Counted from the stretch's first letter, positions 24,490 through 35,844 are shown. The stretch is DNA of 64,000 nucleotides from Albifimbria verrucaria (GCA_020081605.1 JAHREC010000042.1:1-64000); one strand, 5' to 3'. Numbers and translations are program-made. The notes: a model not told the origin generated them from the letters alone.

Positions 24490-24820
24490 CAAATGCTAAA
24501 GCCTTTGTTGCTGATGTTCCTGGTAATCCAACTCATTTGTGTAGAATGTGTTGGTCTTGTCGTCGCGCTCCTGGATTTTTCGTGATAGCTCCGCCTCAAC
24601 CTGAGCTAGCTGCTGGGCCAGACCTTCCCGGTTCTCGGCCAGTTGGCTGCAGTGCTCCATTGAGACGTGCAACCTCAACCTGAATCTCTAAGGTGGTTCT
24701 AGGATGCTCTTCTTTAGCGGTGTACTGTTCCTCCCGCCATTTACGCTGCATCTCATCCCAGAAATTGCGTTCAGTCTCCTGTCAAACGAGCAGCTGCTCA
24801 TCTACCGCGAGTGCCTCCAT
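24490..24820 (-). pseudogene. Degenerate inverted copy of the 5' part of the zinc-finger gene at 35.8 kb
   Basis: Read on the minus strand from an ATG at 24820, this segment matches the start of the plus-strand gene at 35845 over about 330 bases. Shared blocks include NFWDEM.RKW.EEQ, TTLEIQVEVA, AQVEAELSRK.QERDDK and NELDY versus HELDY. It carries a TGA where the other copy has TGG (Trp) and a one-base insertion after LNG that shifts the frame. Similarity continues a little upstream of the ATG and stops near the QQQRL segment. The downstream two thirds, including the zinc fingers, are absent. This is a truncated, inverted duplicate about 11 kb from the fuller copy. Confidence 0.85.
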
Positions 24821-26037
24821 ATTGGGCAGACGAAGGGCAGTTGGTGCTGGATATATATCATGTGAGATGAGATGAATGGACAGGTGATTAAGGTTATAGT
24901 GCTAACCAGAGGGAACGTATGTAACCTGGCCGAGTGAATGAGTCCTTGGGGCTTAGTGATTCTGCAAGGACCCGAATAAAACTGTATGAGGCTGTTTCAT
25001 CCTAGCATAGACGTTAGGTGCTGTGAGGAGCGCCGCGGGCTCTCCTAGAGATGTTAAGGAGAAAATCAAAAGACAGGAAAAGAACGATGAGGAGTCTCAC
25101 ACAATCTGCGTAGAAAGGGGAGAAATTACCTAACGCGCGCCATATTAGTTGTGTGTGGCGTGCATCCTGGAGAAATGAGCTCCAAGAAATAAGGGCATAG
25201 GCGTTCCTGTTTATCAAGAGTTTTTCAGACGACCTTTCGCAGTTGGAAAACTTGGCTGGAGGTTATATGGGTATCTTAATGCCCTAACCTGAAGCGACGA
25301 TACTGGTAGAGCATGTACATCTCCCGGGTCACCATGGAATCAACTTATTATGGCTTGCTTCACTAGAATCATAACTCTATGCTACCAAGTAACTTATTCA
25401 GGGATCAGAGTCGAGCCTATACCCACGTTTTATCGGTGTTGCGACTGCCTACCTCGGTCCAGCCTGGGTGGCATCGGATCAAATAAACAGCGAACGACGT
25501 GAGTGTTGCTCTTATTGAAGTGAGAACCGGGACTTTAAGGAGACAAATATATGCATCTTTTTCTCTTTATATCAGTGTAGCGGACTGCTTCCTCCACTCT
25601 ATATCAGAGAGATGAGATAGTCACGGGTAGTGAATGCTCCATATAGCTGAGAGAAGACACTGATTCGAGTTCACTACCAAGTCATTTCAGAGGACGGCGA
25701 GACTGCAATGATGATGGTCTGAGATGGACATTGGGTCTGCTCTGTGCCGCCAACCAATTCGCCTCTAAATACTAATAACACTTCGTGAGTGGGTGTTGGC
25801 CTTGAGGCTCTGAACTGTGACCGAAACTCCTATGATCCTCTTGCTGTCATTATAAACAAAGATAAATAAGCCTTAAAATCCCCGAACCAGTCATTATATT
25901 CATTTCCTTCTTCGTGCCTCATCAACGCTTTCGCTGGATGATACTATCGGTGCGTGTGCTCAGACTGCCTTAATCCACCAGAGCTTCAGTGGAAGCAGTT
26001 GGCCTCGAGATCTGAACAGAACCTATCTTGGGCTGGC
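24821..26037. other. No supportable gene
   Basis: The first 50-80 bases still resemble the leader of the zinc-finger gene. Beyond that only short unsupported frames are visible, and the right end presumably carries the 3' end of the membrane-protein gene. Confidence 0.5.
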
Positions 26038-26999
26038 TCAGATCTGTTGTGGTTGGTGATTTTGGCTCACCGGAGCTGTTGGAGACGGGCCAAGTCCGTA
26101 TCCCTCGTCTTTACGTTGCAAAACTGTGGTTGGGGGCAAACTCGGGTCCTTCCTCTTCGTGAACCATTTCCACCATGTGCCAACGACCGGGTCCCTCCAC
26201 AGAACATTCTCCACTTCAATAGGGAGCCAAGCGTTGCAGCTGATTGTGTGGAGGATAAGAACATTTGCTGCAGTCCCGGTCCCAAGAGCGATCCCGAGCC
26301 ATGTTACACACAACGCCAATACCATCCAGCTCGTCATGAATAAGCTCAGAAGCCTCCACCTGTAGGTATATGATCCCTCGGTGTCCATTTCGATGACCAA
26401 GTGTAGTACTATCACCGCAAGGCCGACGTAGGCTGGCAATGGCACAGCGTAAAGATATGCAGAGCTTTGTGCTGTTCGTGACTCGGCCTTCTCCAAGAAT
26501 AATAGTTGAGCAATCCCAAAAATGGCGAGGCCAAACTGAGAGATAAGACTGTAGAAGAAAACAAGACGACCTCCAGGCTGGTCTAAGAAGCTAATATCCA
26601 TCCAGAGACTACTCTTCGTGAAGAGGATGATGTTCTGTCATTTATCAGCAGTGTCATTCTGAGGTCAGTCGTGTTCGAGTATCGGACCCTTAAACTTACC
26701 ACCAGAATCGTTGAGTAGGCAAGAATGAGTAACCTGCATGTCCAGAGGATCCAACGCGTAGCGATCTCCTCTCTATTGCGAACCCACGTAACCGTGGCCG
26801 CAATCAAGAGGCAAAGAACTGCAGTAACAGTGACAACGCACGGCAGCATATACAGCAGAGGCTTTGAGATTATAGTGGTTATGACAGTACTCGACTTCTT
26901 CGGGCGCCAAATAGCAGTAGAAGCATACCAGAGCGAAAGTGTAAAAACAGGTCCATAAGACGATGCAGCCAAGATCAGATTTAGGTTGTTTGGTTCCAT
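26038..26999 (-). CDS. Two-exon polytopic (about 6-7 helix) membrane protein, hypothetical
   Basis: Exon 1 (26999-26700, ATG) and exon 2 (26634-26038) join in phase across a 65-nt intron (26699-26635, GTAAGT donor, GACAG acceptor), giving 298 residues. Hydrophobic segments in order: LILAASSYGPVFTLSLWYAS, PLLYMLPCVVTVTAVLCLLI, ILWTCRLLILAYSTILVV, LVFFYSLISQFGLAIFGIAQ, PAYVGLAVIVLHLVI, SLFMTSWMVLALCVTWLGIA and a weaker AANVLILHTISC. The C-terminal tail is hydrophilic and Pro/Lys-rich (TKRKDPSLPPTTVLQRKDEG). I recognise no signature motif. The layout is compatible with a fungal 7-helix receptor-like or other integral membrane protein, but that is inference. The gene is intact with clean splice sites, unlike most of its neighbours. 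Confidence 0.7.
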
Positions 27000-27329
27000 T
27001 GTGAAGAATAAGTGAACTCGTTCCGGTCAATGGACAGGCCATTCAATACGACCACTAATGACTTGCGAAAAGGCCTGCGAGGGATAAAGACAAGGATAAA
27101 GACAAGCGGTAGCGGGTGAGGGACAAAGTAGCAGATGCTTGCAAGAGACAAAGAGATGGTGAAGGTATATGAGGGCAACCATCATGCACCGCAGAGGCGT
27201 GGTGCTTAAAACAGGGGCGAACTGATATAAATGTCATGGTTTCTTCGCTGGCCAGGCTTCTCCAAGCCGTCCAGTCGACTAGAAGAGTATGCTGCCTTCC
27301 TCTTCGAGGAAACATTGCCTGCAGGGGGA

Positions 27330-27721
27330 TCATCGAACTTTGGGTGTTGATTTGGTGTTGATGGCAGGGGTTGGCCCACTGTGATAGTCACGGATGGCTT
27401 CCCGGGTCATGCCGAGTCCAGCACCGGAAACGTTGGGCCGGTCGATAAGGCGCACAGTTGGTCCCACCCAGATCCTTCTCCGATGCGGTCCAACGGTGTC
27501 AGCCTCGGGCCGCTAACTACATGGAGAAATCGCATTAGTTCCATCAGCCTCTCACATAAACGACAGCTTACATGCTGTTGATCAATGATACCCACCTCAA
27601 TGCCTGCTTGTTGTACCGATTTGACCAAACCGAATGAAGAAATCGATCCGAGCGCTGAGAGCCGACGAGAGTGTCGGTCAAGATAGGAAGGGTAAATATG
27701 GAGACTCAGAGCACAAGCCAT
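27330..27721 (-). CDS. Small two-exon hypothetical protein
   Basis: Exon 1 (27721-27572, ATG, MACALSLHIYPSYLDRHSRR) and exon 2 (27512-27330) join in phase 0 across a 59-nt intron (27571-27513, GTAAGC donor, ACTAAT branch-like site, GTTAG acceptor). The product is 110 residues ending TPAINTKSTPKVR. Exon 2 is Arg/Pro-rich (RRRIWVGPTVRLIDRPNVSG). No domain is recognised and further upstream exons are possible, since the frame is open above the ATG. The splice fit is the main support. Confidence 0.4.
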
Positions 27722-28199
27722 TTGCCCATCTGCGGGTGGCTGACGTGACCGAGGTGACGGGGGTGATAGGAGTGGCGGAAAAGTCAAAGGTCTTTGTCAA
27801 GCAGATGGAGGTAGTGGCGCATAGGATAGGGTTAACCACACAAGGCTTTGGGTTGTGAGCGAGACCTGCGTCCTCGCCACGTCCTAACCCTGTCTAGGAC
27901 TTTGCGATTTTCTATGTTATCTGGTGCCATCAGTTCACAGAATATTACCAGACTATGGTGTTCTGGACGGACCCAAGATGGCGTGACATCGTCGGCCGTC
28001 TCTGTCGATAAGCCAAAGCATAACCCCTCTAGCTTCTCGTCTAATTTGATACACCACTTGTAAGGTGGGAATTACCAACACGGGAAGTGAAAGAAGAGAT
28101 TGATTAATTATAAGTTAAACACTGTGATTTACATAACAAGTGGAACGAGTTTGTTCTTGGAGGTGGTGTATGTTGTATTATTCTATCTGCCCTCATCCC
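27722..28199. other. Intergenic, nothing recognised
   Basis: Lies between the small minus-strand gene and the 3' end of the four-exon gene. Only short frames are present, with a locally AT-rich patch around 28100-28140. Confidence 0.5.
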
Positions 28200-29654
28200 C
28201 TATATTACGCTATAGAAGCCGAGATTTCGCAACGAACTTTTAGTGGTGATGAGGACAGCGTTGCTTCCTGAAGATTGAGATGTAGAAGATTGAGATGCAG
28301 ACCAGCGTGAGCTAAGCATGGCCAACGTGATGCATCTCCGCAACCGTGGCGTTTGGACCATAAAATCCACCGCCCCTGAAGCATAGGCTTGACACTCTCC
28401 AGTATGATAGACAATTGAATTTCTGTTGGAATAGGGCCTATCTCCCGAATATGGAGTAGTTAGACCAGACAGATACCTGCTCCGTGTCAGAAAAGGGGAG
28501 AGGTTAGAGAGGGCTTGTAGGGCTTTATGTACTTACTGTTCTCCTCGCATCGACATCGGCGTCGTTGAACCGATGTTGCCAACGACTGCGGCTGGTACAT
28601 TCAACTCCAAACTTCCAGTAAGGATATAGTGAAGACTCTTCTTATCCATCAGCCTATGTTTCTCCTCGAGCACGTTCCGACTGAAGCAGGTGTGACTAGA
28701 GGCAAGTATAATATCTTTGGCACGTTGGTCGTTAAACATACTAAATGGTATCGGCTGCCTAACGGTGATACCCAATATGCTGCTGAGGTCCTGCAGGCTC
28801 TCGTCTGCCGTGCGCTGCCTAGAAAACTTGTACTTTCCCAAATCGTGTGGCCCGCCAGCTAGTTCAAATGCGCGACGGAGGAGAGATATTGTATGGAACC
28901 CAGTTTCTGCACCATTCCACTCATACCCGATGAATGCTTCTAATCGCGAGACCCAATCATCCCGGCTTCGTCCTAGAAATCTGCGGACCATCGGTGAATG
29001 AGGATCGTCACAGTTTAGCAGATGTAGGCCCAAAGCGATGCATGACATTAAGACATTGTCAAGAATCTGGGGCTCTGAGTTCTATACCGCCTGTCAATCT
29101 TCTCGTTGCTGCTGGGTGGCCTGGGACCGAAACATACTATGATCTCAGTAACAATACAGAGCTTCTCCAATTTCAGTGGTGCATATTCACTAAGCTGGAC
29201 CTGGCGGTCACAATTCAAGACGTGGTGACCCAATTCTCGTCTTCCTGTACGATGTTTATCGATAGCTCGGGATCCATGAAGATTGGCAGGGTTGAATCTC
29301 TGATTGAGTGTCTGTACACGCCATTGTCGGAAATCAGGCGGGTAGTTGTGCCCGGTCTGCCCGGATGTTGACGAAGATAATAAATGGAAAGCCCAGTTCC
29401 CAGTGTTTCCTACAAAGCAAACGGTATGCTCGTGGCTATAGCTTTCGTCAGGGCGAATGGCTTGGTGAGGAAAGGACACGCAAGTGGTGTCTTGAGTGGG
29501 AGTGTGTTGAGCAGAAATCGACCAAATATCAGGCAGGTCTGGGATCTAATAGCCGTGAGCCCCTTTTGCTATTGATTGTACATGATCTCAAGACGCAACA
29601 TACCATTCTAAACTGTCCATCGGGCCCTGTAAGAACAATTGAAGGCAGCAGCAT
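28200..29654 (-). CDS. Four-exon hypothetical protein, 426 residues, unrecognised
   Basis: Splice-aware reading gives a clean model: exon 1 29654-29604 (ATG, MLLPSIVLTGPDGQFRM), exon 2 29545-29138, exon 3 29081-28537, exon 4 28476-28200 (stop TAG). The introns are 58, 56 and 60 nt with donors GTATGT, GTATGT and GTAAGT and AG acceptors; phases match at every junction. The third intron has a CTAAC branch site. Distinct segments are LPDIWSISAQHTPTQD, TGRRELGHHVLNCDRQVQLS, EPQILDNVLMSCIALGLHLL and DDWVSRLEAFIGYEWNG. The C-terminus is Ser-rich (SSRWSASQSSTSQSSGS). No signal peptide, transmembrane helix or known motif is seen. It appears intact, and I propose no function. Confidence 0.65.
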
Positions 29655-32150
29655 GATTCTGAGTGTACCTGAGTAAGCCAGAAATAAAGGGAATTATTAC
29701 TTTCACCGTGAAGGTGCCTCTAAAGGGATAGAATCACTCGGTCGATGGTCGGGGAGGGCGGAGGGATTTATGATGGAAGCCGGGACACCGCATTTGGTTC
29801 AGGGCATAAGCCAAGGTGGAGATTGCGCAGCGGTTTGGTACTTTCAAGGAAGAAACCTGGATGCACGACGAGAATTACCTCCACTGCAAGAGCTCCATGT
29901 GTGGAGACGTGAGCATCAGCTGGGGATCACTGACCGGGGTCTTGTGCAGATAAGAAGCATGGGGTCATCAGAAGAAGCCTTGGACTAGCGGTCTCACCTG
30001 ATCTACTATGTACGGGAAATTGGCTGCACACAGCCATCACGAGGCTTCCTTGGGGAGAGAAGGGGAACCGGGATCAGTGGTTGCGTTGTGTTTTCTCTCT
30101 ATGGGCACAGTGCTTGAAGAATTTGACGATATCGATTGCTCGGCTTGGGTTTTTGGAGTCAGCAGGGTTGTTTGGCAGGATGGCTCTTTACATCCACGTT
30201 TCGTTGAACGCAGAGAAGGGTCTCTACTAGCCGTTGGTGGTGATTGACTTTGTCCTAAATACATCTTTCCAGTCGATCCTCACAAAGTAACGTATCGTAC
30301 ATATGAGGTTGTTGGGACCTAGGATGAACCATCAAGACGAGGACCTTGTCGAACGATGTGGTCCACTACCATCGAGCAGGCACCTGTCTTCAACTTTAGT
30401 GGCAGCAAGACTTGCAACGCCAATGGTATAAGCGTTTGATCAGGAAGAGTAGAGATGGTCCTTGCAAATCATCAACAAGGCATCAAAAATCGAAAAGTTG
30501 GTAAGCAGTAGGCCAGGCTACGGAGGAGAGATGCTACATCCAGCTCCAGGTTTGCAGATACAACCTACCGTCGAGGACCAGAATGGCATCCCAGAAAACA
30601 GTCAAAATCAGTCAAAAACAATCAAAAACAATGTTAGAGGCCGCGAGCCTATGATAATCGGACACCCTGAGATGGATGACCGTCCCGAGAGTGTACCAAT
30701 TCTAGCAACCCCTTCGGCTCGGGTTGCTAATCTCGAATCATCACCAGTCAACGGAGACCATGATGTGAATCATTTACTGATAAGACCGCCGGGACGGGTT
30801 CTCCATATGTGCCCCTGCCATTGTGGAGGCAGCCCATCTCGAAGACCCTGCGATGGCCTTCAGTGTTCATTCAAGGTGCGCCCCAGCCGACCGCAAACTA
30901 TTAGATAGCTTGCATCTTTTGTGAATGTTTCAAGTGTAATGACATCAAATCAAAACACAGCCATATGTAGACCTTAACATCTATTCTTTGTCCGTGTGAC
31001 TTCTGCGGACCAACGTGGCAAAAAGTTCACGTCGCCTTCCTCCTCTTCAGTTTCCTAATGACCTCGATAATCCTTGGTGGCTTGGCTGTGCAGTTGCTTG
31101 AGCCCTGATTTTGAGTTAGCATTGCCTTAAACCAAGCTTATACTGCCACGAATCCAGAGAATCGTAAGGTCAAGTGGCCAGCGTTACGTGAATTAATTCT
31201 AGTTAGAATCGACTAGTTCTAGTCCCATGAGGCAGTTCAATTCAGCCTAGCCTCATTGAAGAGCATAGAAGACTGGAAACTAGTCCTATGCTCCGCGTGT
31301 GCCTTAAAACGGAGGCGCCAACCGATCACATCTCCTCTGTAGGCATATCAACCTTGAAGATAGGCATATATCTGACACGATGTGGAAAAACCAGCTGAGC
31401 CACTCTTACAAGAGAGATATATAGAGGTACCATGTCATGACTTTGCACAAGATAAGTCTCAGATTCATACAGCGCGTTAACTCTTCTTACCGCTACGACA
31501 ACATCTTACAACGAACAACTTAAAAACCACTTGAATCACCGACCTGGGCAGCAATAACTGTTTCGCTGCTCTGTTGATCAGAGAGACTGTAAGCTAATAT
31601 ATGGAGGCAAAATTGAAGTAATTCTAACAAGAGGTATTTTAGTTCTACTTTTTGTCCAATAGTTTGAAATAATGGCTGAGGAGTATGAACCATTTTGGCA
31701 GTCGAAACTTCCTCGAATGCAAGAGCTTCAAAGAAAACAAGAAATGGCGCCGTTGAATAGGGAAGAGTTCCATGAACTGGAATTGATACTTCTTGATTAC
31801 TTCTCGCATAAGAACAGAGTCGAACGGCGACGTGCGAGCAAACTATAGCAGCAGTGAGCAATACAGGATCTGGATGGTTCAAGTTCGCCTTGCCAAATAT
31901 AGTCATTTTGGACACGTGCTCTCTTGAGCAACGAAAAAGGAACAAGGAGGATGTGACTCATCCAAAAAAGCCTTTAGTGGATGCAAACTAAAACCCCAAC
32001 TCAAGCAAGATGTGAAGAGTAACTATAGCTCTATTGGGGGTGATGTGCACGTCTGTTCAGAGTGAAAAAAGCAGCTGCAGAACTTGAGGGATAACATCCC
32101 ATTCTGGGATACATGTCCTTCTTTCGGTTAACAGAGAGGCTAGATTTTAA
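29655..32150. other. Mostly non-coding; two weak frames
   Basis: A plus frame at 30462-30908 (148 codons, TTG start) encodes a hydrophilic peptide with a C-terminal cysteine cluster (MCPCHCGG). A minus frame at 31945-31520 (141 codons, TTG start) has coding-like composition (QKVELKYLLLELLQFCLHIL). Neither has an ATG or splice context sufficient for a call. The rest holds nothing I can name. Confidence 0.4.
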
Positions 32151-32278
32151 ATACCGTCCTAGACGCAAAGGGTGTCACGGGTTTGCCTTAATAATTTTAA
32201 TAAATCAGGCACTGTGTCACGGTGCTTAATAAAATTAACAACGGAAACCCGCGACACCCTTTGCGTATGCGGCGGTAT
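32151..32278. mobile_element. Near-palindromic hairpin element (MITE-like), about 128 bp
   Basis: The two ends are inverted copies of each other over nearly the whole length: ATACCG ... ACGCAAAGGGTGTC at the left and its complement GACACCCTTTGCGT ... CGGTAT at the right, continuing inward through GGGTTT and an AATTTTA stretch. The spacer is about 20 bp. No coding capacity. The flanking bases show no convincing target duplication. This is typical of a foldback or miniature inverted-repeat element. Confidence 0.7.
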
Positions 32279-32352
32279 CATAAATATTTCAAGTTTAAAG
32301 AGCTTGAAGAAAGCATAGGCTCTTACGAAAGGGGGACGAATGTGCATTATTG

Positions 32353-32560
32353 TCGCCCTTGAGGCCGGTAAGCTGCAGACTAAGTAGAAGCCCCACGGCG
32401 CCTTAGTCCTACGTCGGTACATAGAGTAACTTCCTGAATCTCTCTCACTGCTAGCAGACGTGAACTCAAGATGATCTAAGCGAACATAAAGCCAGCAATA
32501 CTCAATGGGGCACGTCAGTATTCTCAAAGCATCTCCAGTATCTTGCTAGACTATACCCAC
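32353..32560. mobile_element. Diverged partial copy of the TA-flanked MITE
   Basis: The left end, CCCTTGAGGCCGGTAAG followed by CTGCAGACTA, matches the left terminal repeat of the element at 34075. The next 45 bases (AGTAGAAGCC, CTTAGTC, TACGTC) also match. Farther in, the ATGGGGCA and CAGTAT segments keep the same order. No matching right terminal repeat is visible, so this copy is truncated or decayed. Confidence 0.6.
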
Positions 32561-32727
32561 CATACTAGTAAGTATCAGCGCCCGGCTCTGCCGGCAGGTA
32601 ATTATAGCGATTGCTGAGAATCACGTACTGAATCACGGCATGCCTTTCAATCACTCCGATAAGTCTACTGCGAGTCATAACGACAGACATGTATTTGCAT
32701 GGCAGAGCGACCACAGGCAACGACAAC

Positions 32728-32772
32728 GAGATGCGGCTATGATTTGATACGAGATGCGGCTATGATTTGATA
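32728..32772. repeat. Tandem duplication of a 23-bp unit
   Basis: The unit GAGATGCGGCTATGATTTG followed by ATAC occurs twice head to tail, the second copy ending ATAG. Confidence 0.85.
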
Positions 32773-33109
32773 GGACAGGCTAGGAGCGGATATTTGCTGG
32801 TATTGATTAAAACTTGCTGTGAATGCTTACTGTGTCGCAAACGCCAAGCAGGTTGTTGATTCTGGCACTCTTCTGGGACGACAGACGACCAAAGAACGTA
32901 CAACGATGGTGGTCCAGTATCGTCCCTTCCATGATGGGTCCATGCCTCGACCTAACCAAGAAACTATCACATAAATGCAGGTTCGAGCTAATACTCGCTT
33001 CGTCCACATGAGCAGGCGATCGTCGGAAGAATAATAAAATAGTTATTATCTGTCTGCTTGTACAGCACTCACAAACGGTCCCTCCTGCTAAGGAAATGGA
33101 AAGTATCCC

Positions 33110-33543
33110 CTATAATAATATGGCCCCCGTTCCCGGTATTATAATAGAAAGAGTTTTTAGTTCCATTATTAATAATCTGCGTACCAAAATTATAATAACT
33201 ATGTGTCGAGTTGGCGGGAGTTTTTGATAGTTGGAAAAAGCGGCGTTCGAACTAGTATGACTGCTTCGACTACCGTGGCAATCACGACAAAGACCATCAT
33301 CGGTATCAGAGCCTGCCGCTGGGGTGCGCTCCATATTGCTAATCTTCGTGATTGTACATGTTAGCATCGATGTCTCATAAGAATACTCAGACTCCGTACC
33401 AGTGAGCCATTCGAGTGGCTTAATCCTCGATTCGGATTGGATGTATCTTCAAGGGGTGTGGTAGATCGGGAGGCATTATTATCCGGTGTTGACGCCGACT
33501 CGTTGCCATCCGCCTCCACTGTTGGTTTCTGATATGTAGTCAT
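33110..33543 (-). CDS. Possible small two-exon protein with C-terminal hydrophobic segment
   Basis: ATG at 33543 opens MTTYQKPTVEADGNESASTP, a Ser/Asn/Thr-rich exon ending at 33400. A 56-nt intron (33399-33344) has a GTACGG donor, a GCTAAC branch site and a CGAAG acceptor. It joins in phase to exon 2 (33343-33110), which ends in a basic and hydrophobic stretch (IVIIILVRRLLIMELKTLSI). The product would be 125 residues. No family is recognised. The good branch site is the main support; low complexity keeps confidence low. Confidence 0.28.
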
Positions 33544-34074
33544 TATATACTCCTGATAATACTGGCAAGACTGGTATTGAGAGTTCTTGTGTTGGGAAAA
33601 TTTTTCCGTTTCCAGAGTTCTGGTCTTTTGTAGGCTCAAGGCAGCTAGGTCTTAGCTAATAAGCACACAACACATCTGGCCCACTCTACCCCCTGTCTAA
33701 TTGTCAAAAGCTCGAGTACTGACAGGGATTCTGTTAAACCATACAGCTGAAAGAGATGATGCTTGACCAAGACAAGACAACCCTTGCTACGACCTCGCTA
33801 TGCACATTCGCTTTCGCTTTACCAACTGAACAACTTCTTGATCTCTTGGGAGCTTGTCTATGAGCACGGCTAATGTTGTCATGAACAAATCAGAGTCCAG
33901 ATTCATGTCTATCAAGAGCTCCAAAGATTCCAATCGTAAGCATCGCAACACTATATGTTACTTGAGGAATAGTCAGCGTCTTTGGATTCAGACACTGCAT
34001 GCCGATACAAAGAGTTCAGGAACTCTCATCAATGGCACCATGGTGTGATCATAATCCCTTCCCCCTCCCGTTTA

Positions 34075-34335
34075 TCCCCTCGAGGCCGGTAAGCTGCAGA
34101 CTATGTAGAAGCCTCGAAATATCTTAGTCATACGTCAGTACAGAGTACATGAAGCAAATTCAAAGCCACGTTGACGATGATTATCGTGATGTAGCCATAT
34201 GTAACATGGGGCAATGCCAGTATCTCTATCATCAGCTAATTTACTAGGCCTTCTGTGTATCTAATTTTCATCTGGTTCTAATTGGCCACTATACTGATTT
34301 GGTACTGAGCCTGCACCTTACCGGCCTCAAGGGGA
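34075..34335. mobile_element. 261-bp MITE with TA target duplication
   Basis: Terminal inverted repeats of about 25 bp: the left starts TCCCCTCGAGGCCGGTAAG, and the right, read on the other strand, starts TCCCCTTGAGGCCGGTAAG. The pair differs at only a couple of positions. TA dinucleotides abut both ends, the target site of Tc1/mariner-type transposases. The interior has no coding capacity, so the element would have needed a transposase in trans. A diverged relative lies at 32353. Confidence 0.82.
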
Positions 34336-35844
34336 TAGACGGTTGGACAGTATCGTAATTCGACATTCTTCGTCGATAAACTCTTTACATTTACATACCA
34401 GTAAACACACTTATAGGTAAAACAAACTTCCTCCCGGATTTTCAAGCCAGCCACAGATACTCGTTCCTACTCTTGAGAAAACTCATAATAGAGTCCTTCG
34501 TTTGTATTGAGCCGCCCTCACGGTATCTATTATATGGACAGGGCCATGAATGAATAACACTTATAGCATGGCATCAGCCCGAAAATATTAAGAATCAGAA
34601 ACGTGAAATAATCAGATATAAAGCAATAGAATAGTAAAAAAATGAAAGATAGAAGCGGATGCGAGATCAGTCTACGGCTAGATATTTCCATCGGCAGGAA
34701 TGTTCTATTCAAAGTCATTATTATTTTGTAGTGTCTTATTCAATTTTAATACTATAATATATAAATCAAATATGGTTGAATGATTTCAGTTGTTTACGGC
34801 TCACAGAGCATTTTTTGTCGTCCATGTGTTAGAAGCTTTAGTCATCTGTTAACATTTGATATTTAGTTCTTATACCGGTAGTCACTGGATTGTGTTCACG
34901 AGTAAGCTCAGTCCCTGCGAGCTCTGGGTGACTCCAAACGGGAAAATGACGCCTGCGTGAGATGGCGAAAGCACTGTTGATTCCAAACAGCCACAGTCCA
35001 TGAGCACTTTCCTAAGTGTTGAGAATGCATGTAGGTTGAAGGTGGTCTGGACTACGCACTGTGTGATGGTAATTGTGCAATTTTGGAGCCTTCTGGGTTA
35101 TTTCGTGTCTATTTCTATGATCGAACACAAATCTTGAAGCCGGTGGCTGATGAGCATGTGCGGCGTTGACAAGGAGATGTCCGACTTACCATTATGTGAT
35201 TGAAGTGCTGAGACTGTCCGACAAGACGTTGAGGCATTCCTCTAAGAACCCCACCATAATCCCTGATCATCGCCCTCCTCCCTGTAATTCGGGTTGGCCA
35301 ATCGCTTGACCATGTAAGACACCAAATAGTCCATGAGCTTCGCCACTCATGTCAAATATGTCGGCAAATGCTTGCCTTATATACTACAGAGTACCGCAAC
35401 AGCTGTCTGATGAGGTTTGGCCTGAGTCGCCCTATTGCTGAGGTCGTTCAACATCTGTGACCCAGAGGGCCAGTTATCGTGCCGCAGGAGCCGTTAGAAA
35501 ACGTTAGAAGAGCTCGTGTTCGGCCTTAGTGCATCTGGTCCCACCCGGCTTATATGTCCCGGGTGGAACCAGATGCGCTGAGCTGCCTTCACATACACCT
35601 GACCTCTACGACCGGATGAAAGAGTGTCATACGGTTTGATTCTGGTCCTCGCAGAGCTATTCAGCCACAAGAGCTCACTCAGCCAGATTAACCACATTGT
35701 CTATGGTTGCCACTGAAAACGAACCTTAACTTATCCTCTCATCTTACCTCACCTTATCTCGCATAATACACATCTAAGAGTCAGAGCCTGCCCAAGTTAG
35801 CTCTCCTCTCGCCAACGCCAGGCCAACTACAACTCGTCCCCAAC
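34336..35844. other. Intergenic, AT-rich left part, promoter side of the zinc-finger gene at right
   Basis: The interval 34.5-34.9 kb is visibly AT-rich with no long frames. A strong hairpin lies at 35524-35582 (separate entry). The last 75 bases form a C-rich leader that also resembles sequence beside the inverted copy at 24.8 kb. Confidence 0.5.
35524..35582. repeat. Strong inverted repeat (hairpin)
   Basis: GCATCTGGTCCCACCCGG and CCGGGTGGAACCAGATGC are reverse complements except for one base, separated by about 10 bases (CTTATATGTC). Pairing continues outward for about five more bases with only transition differences (CTTAG versus CTGAG). It lies about 265 bp upstream of the zinc-finger gene start. 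It could be a foldback element, a terminator-like structure or a protein-binding palindrome. Confidence 0.7.
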
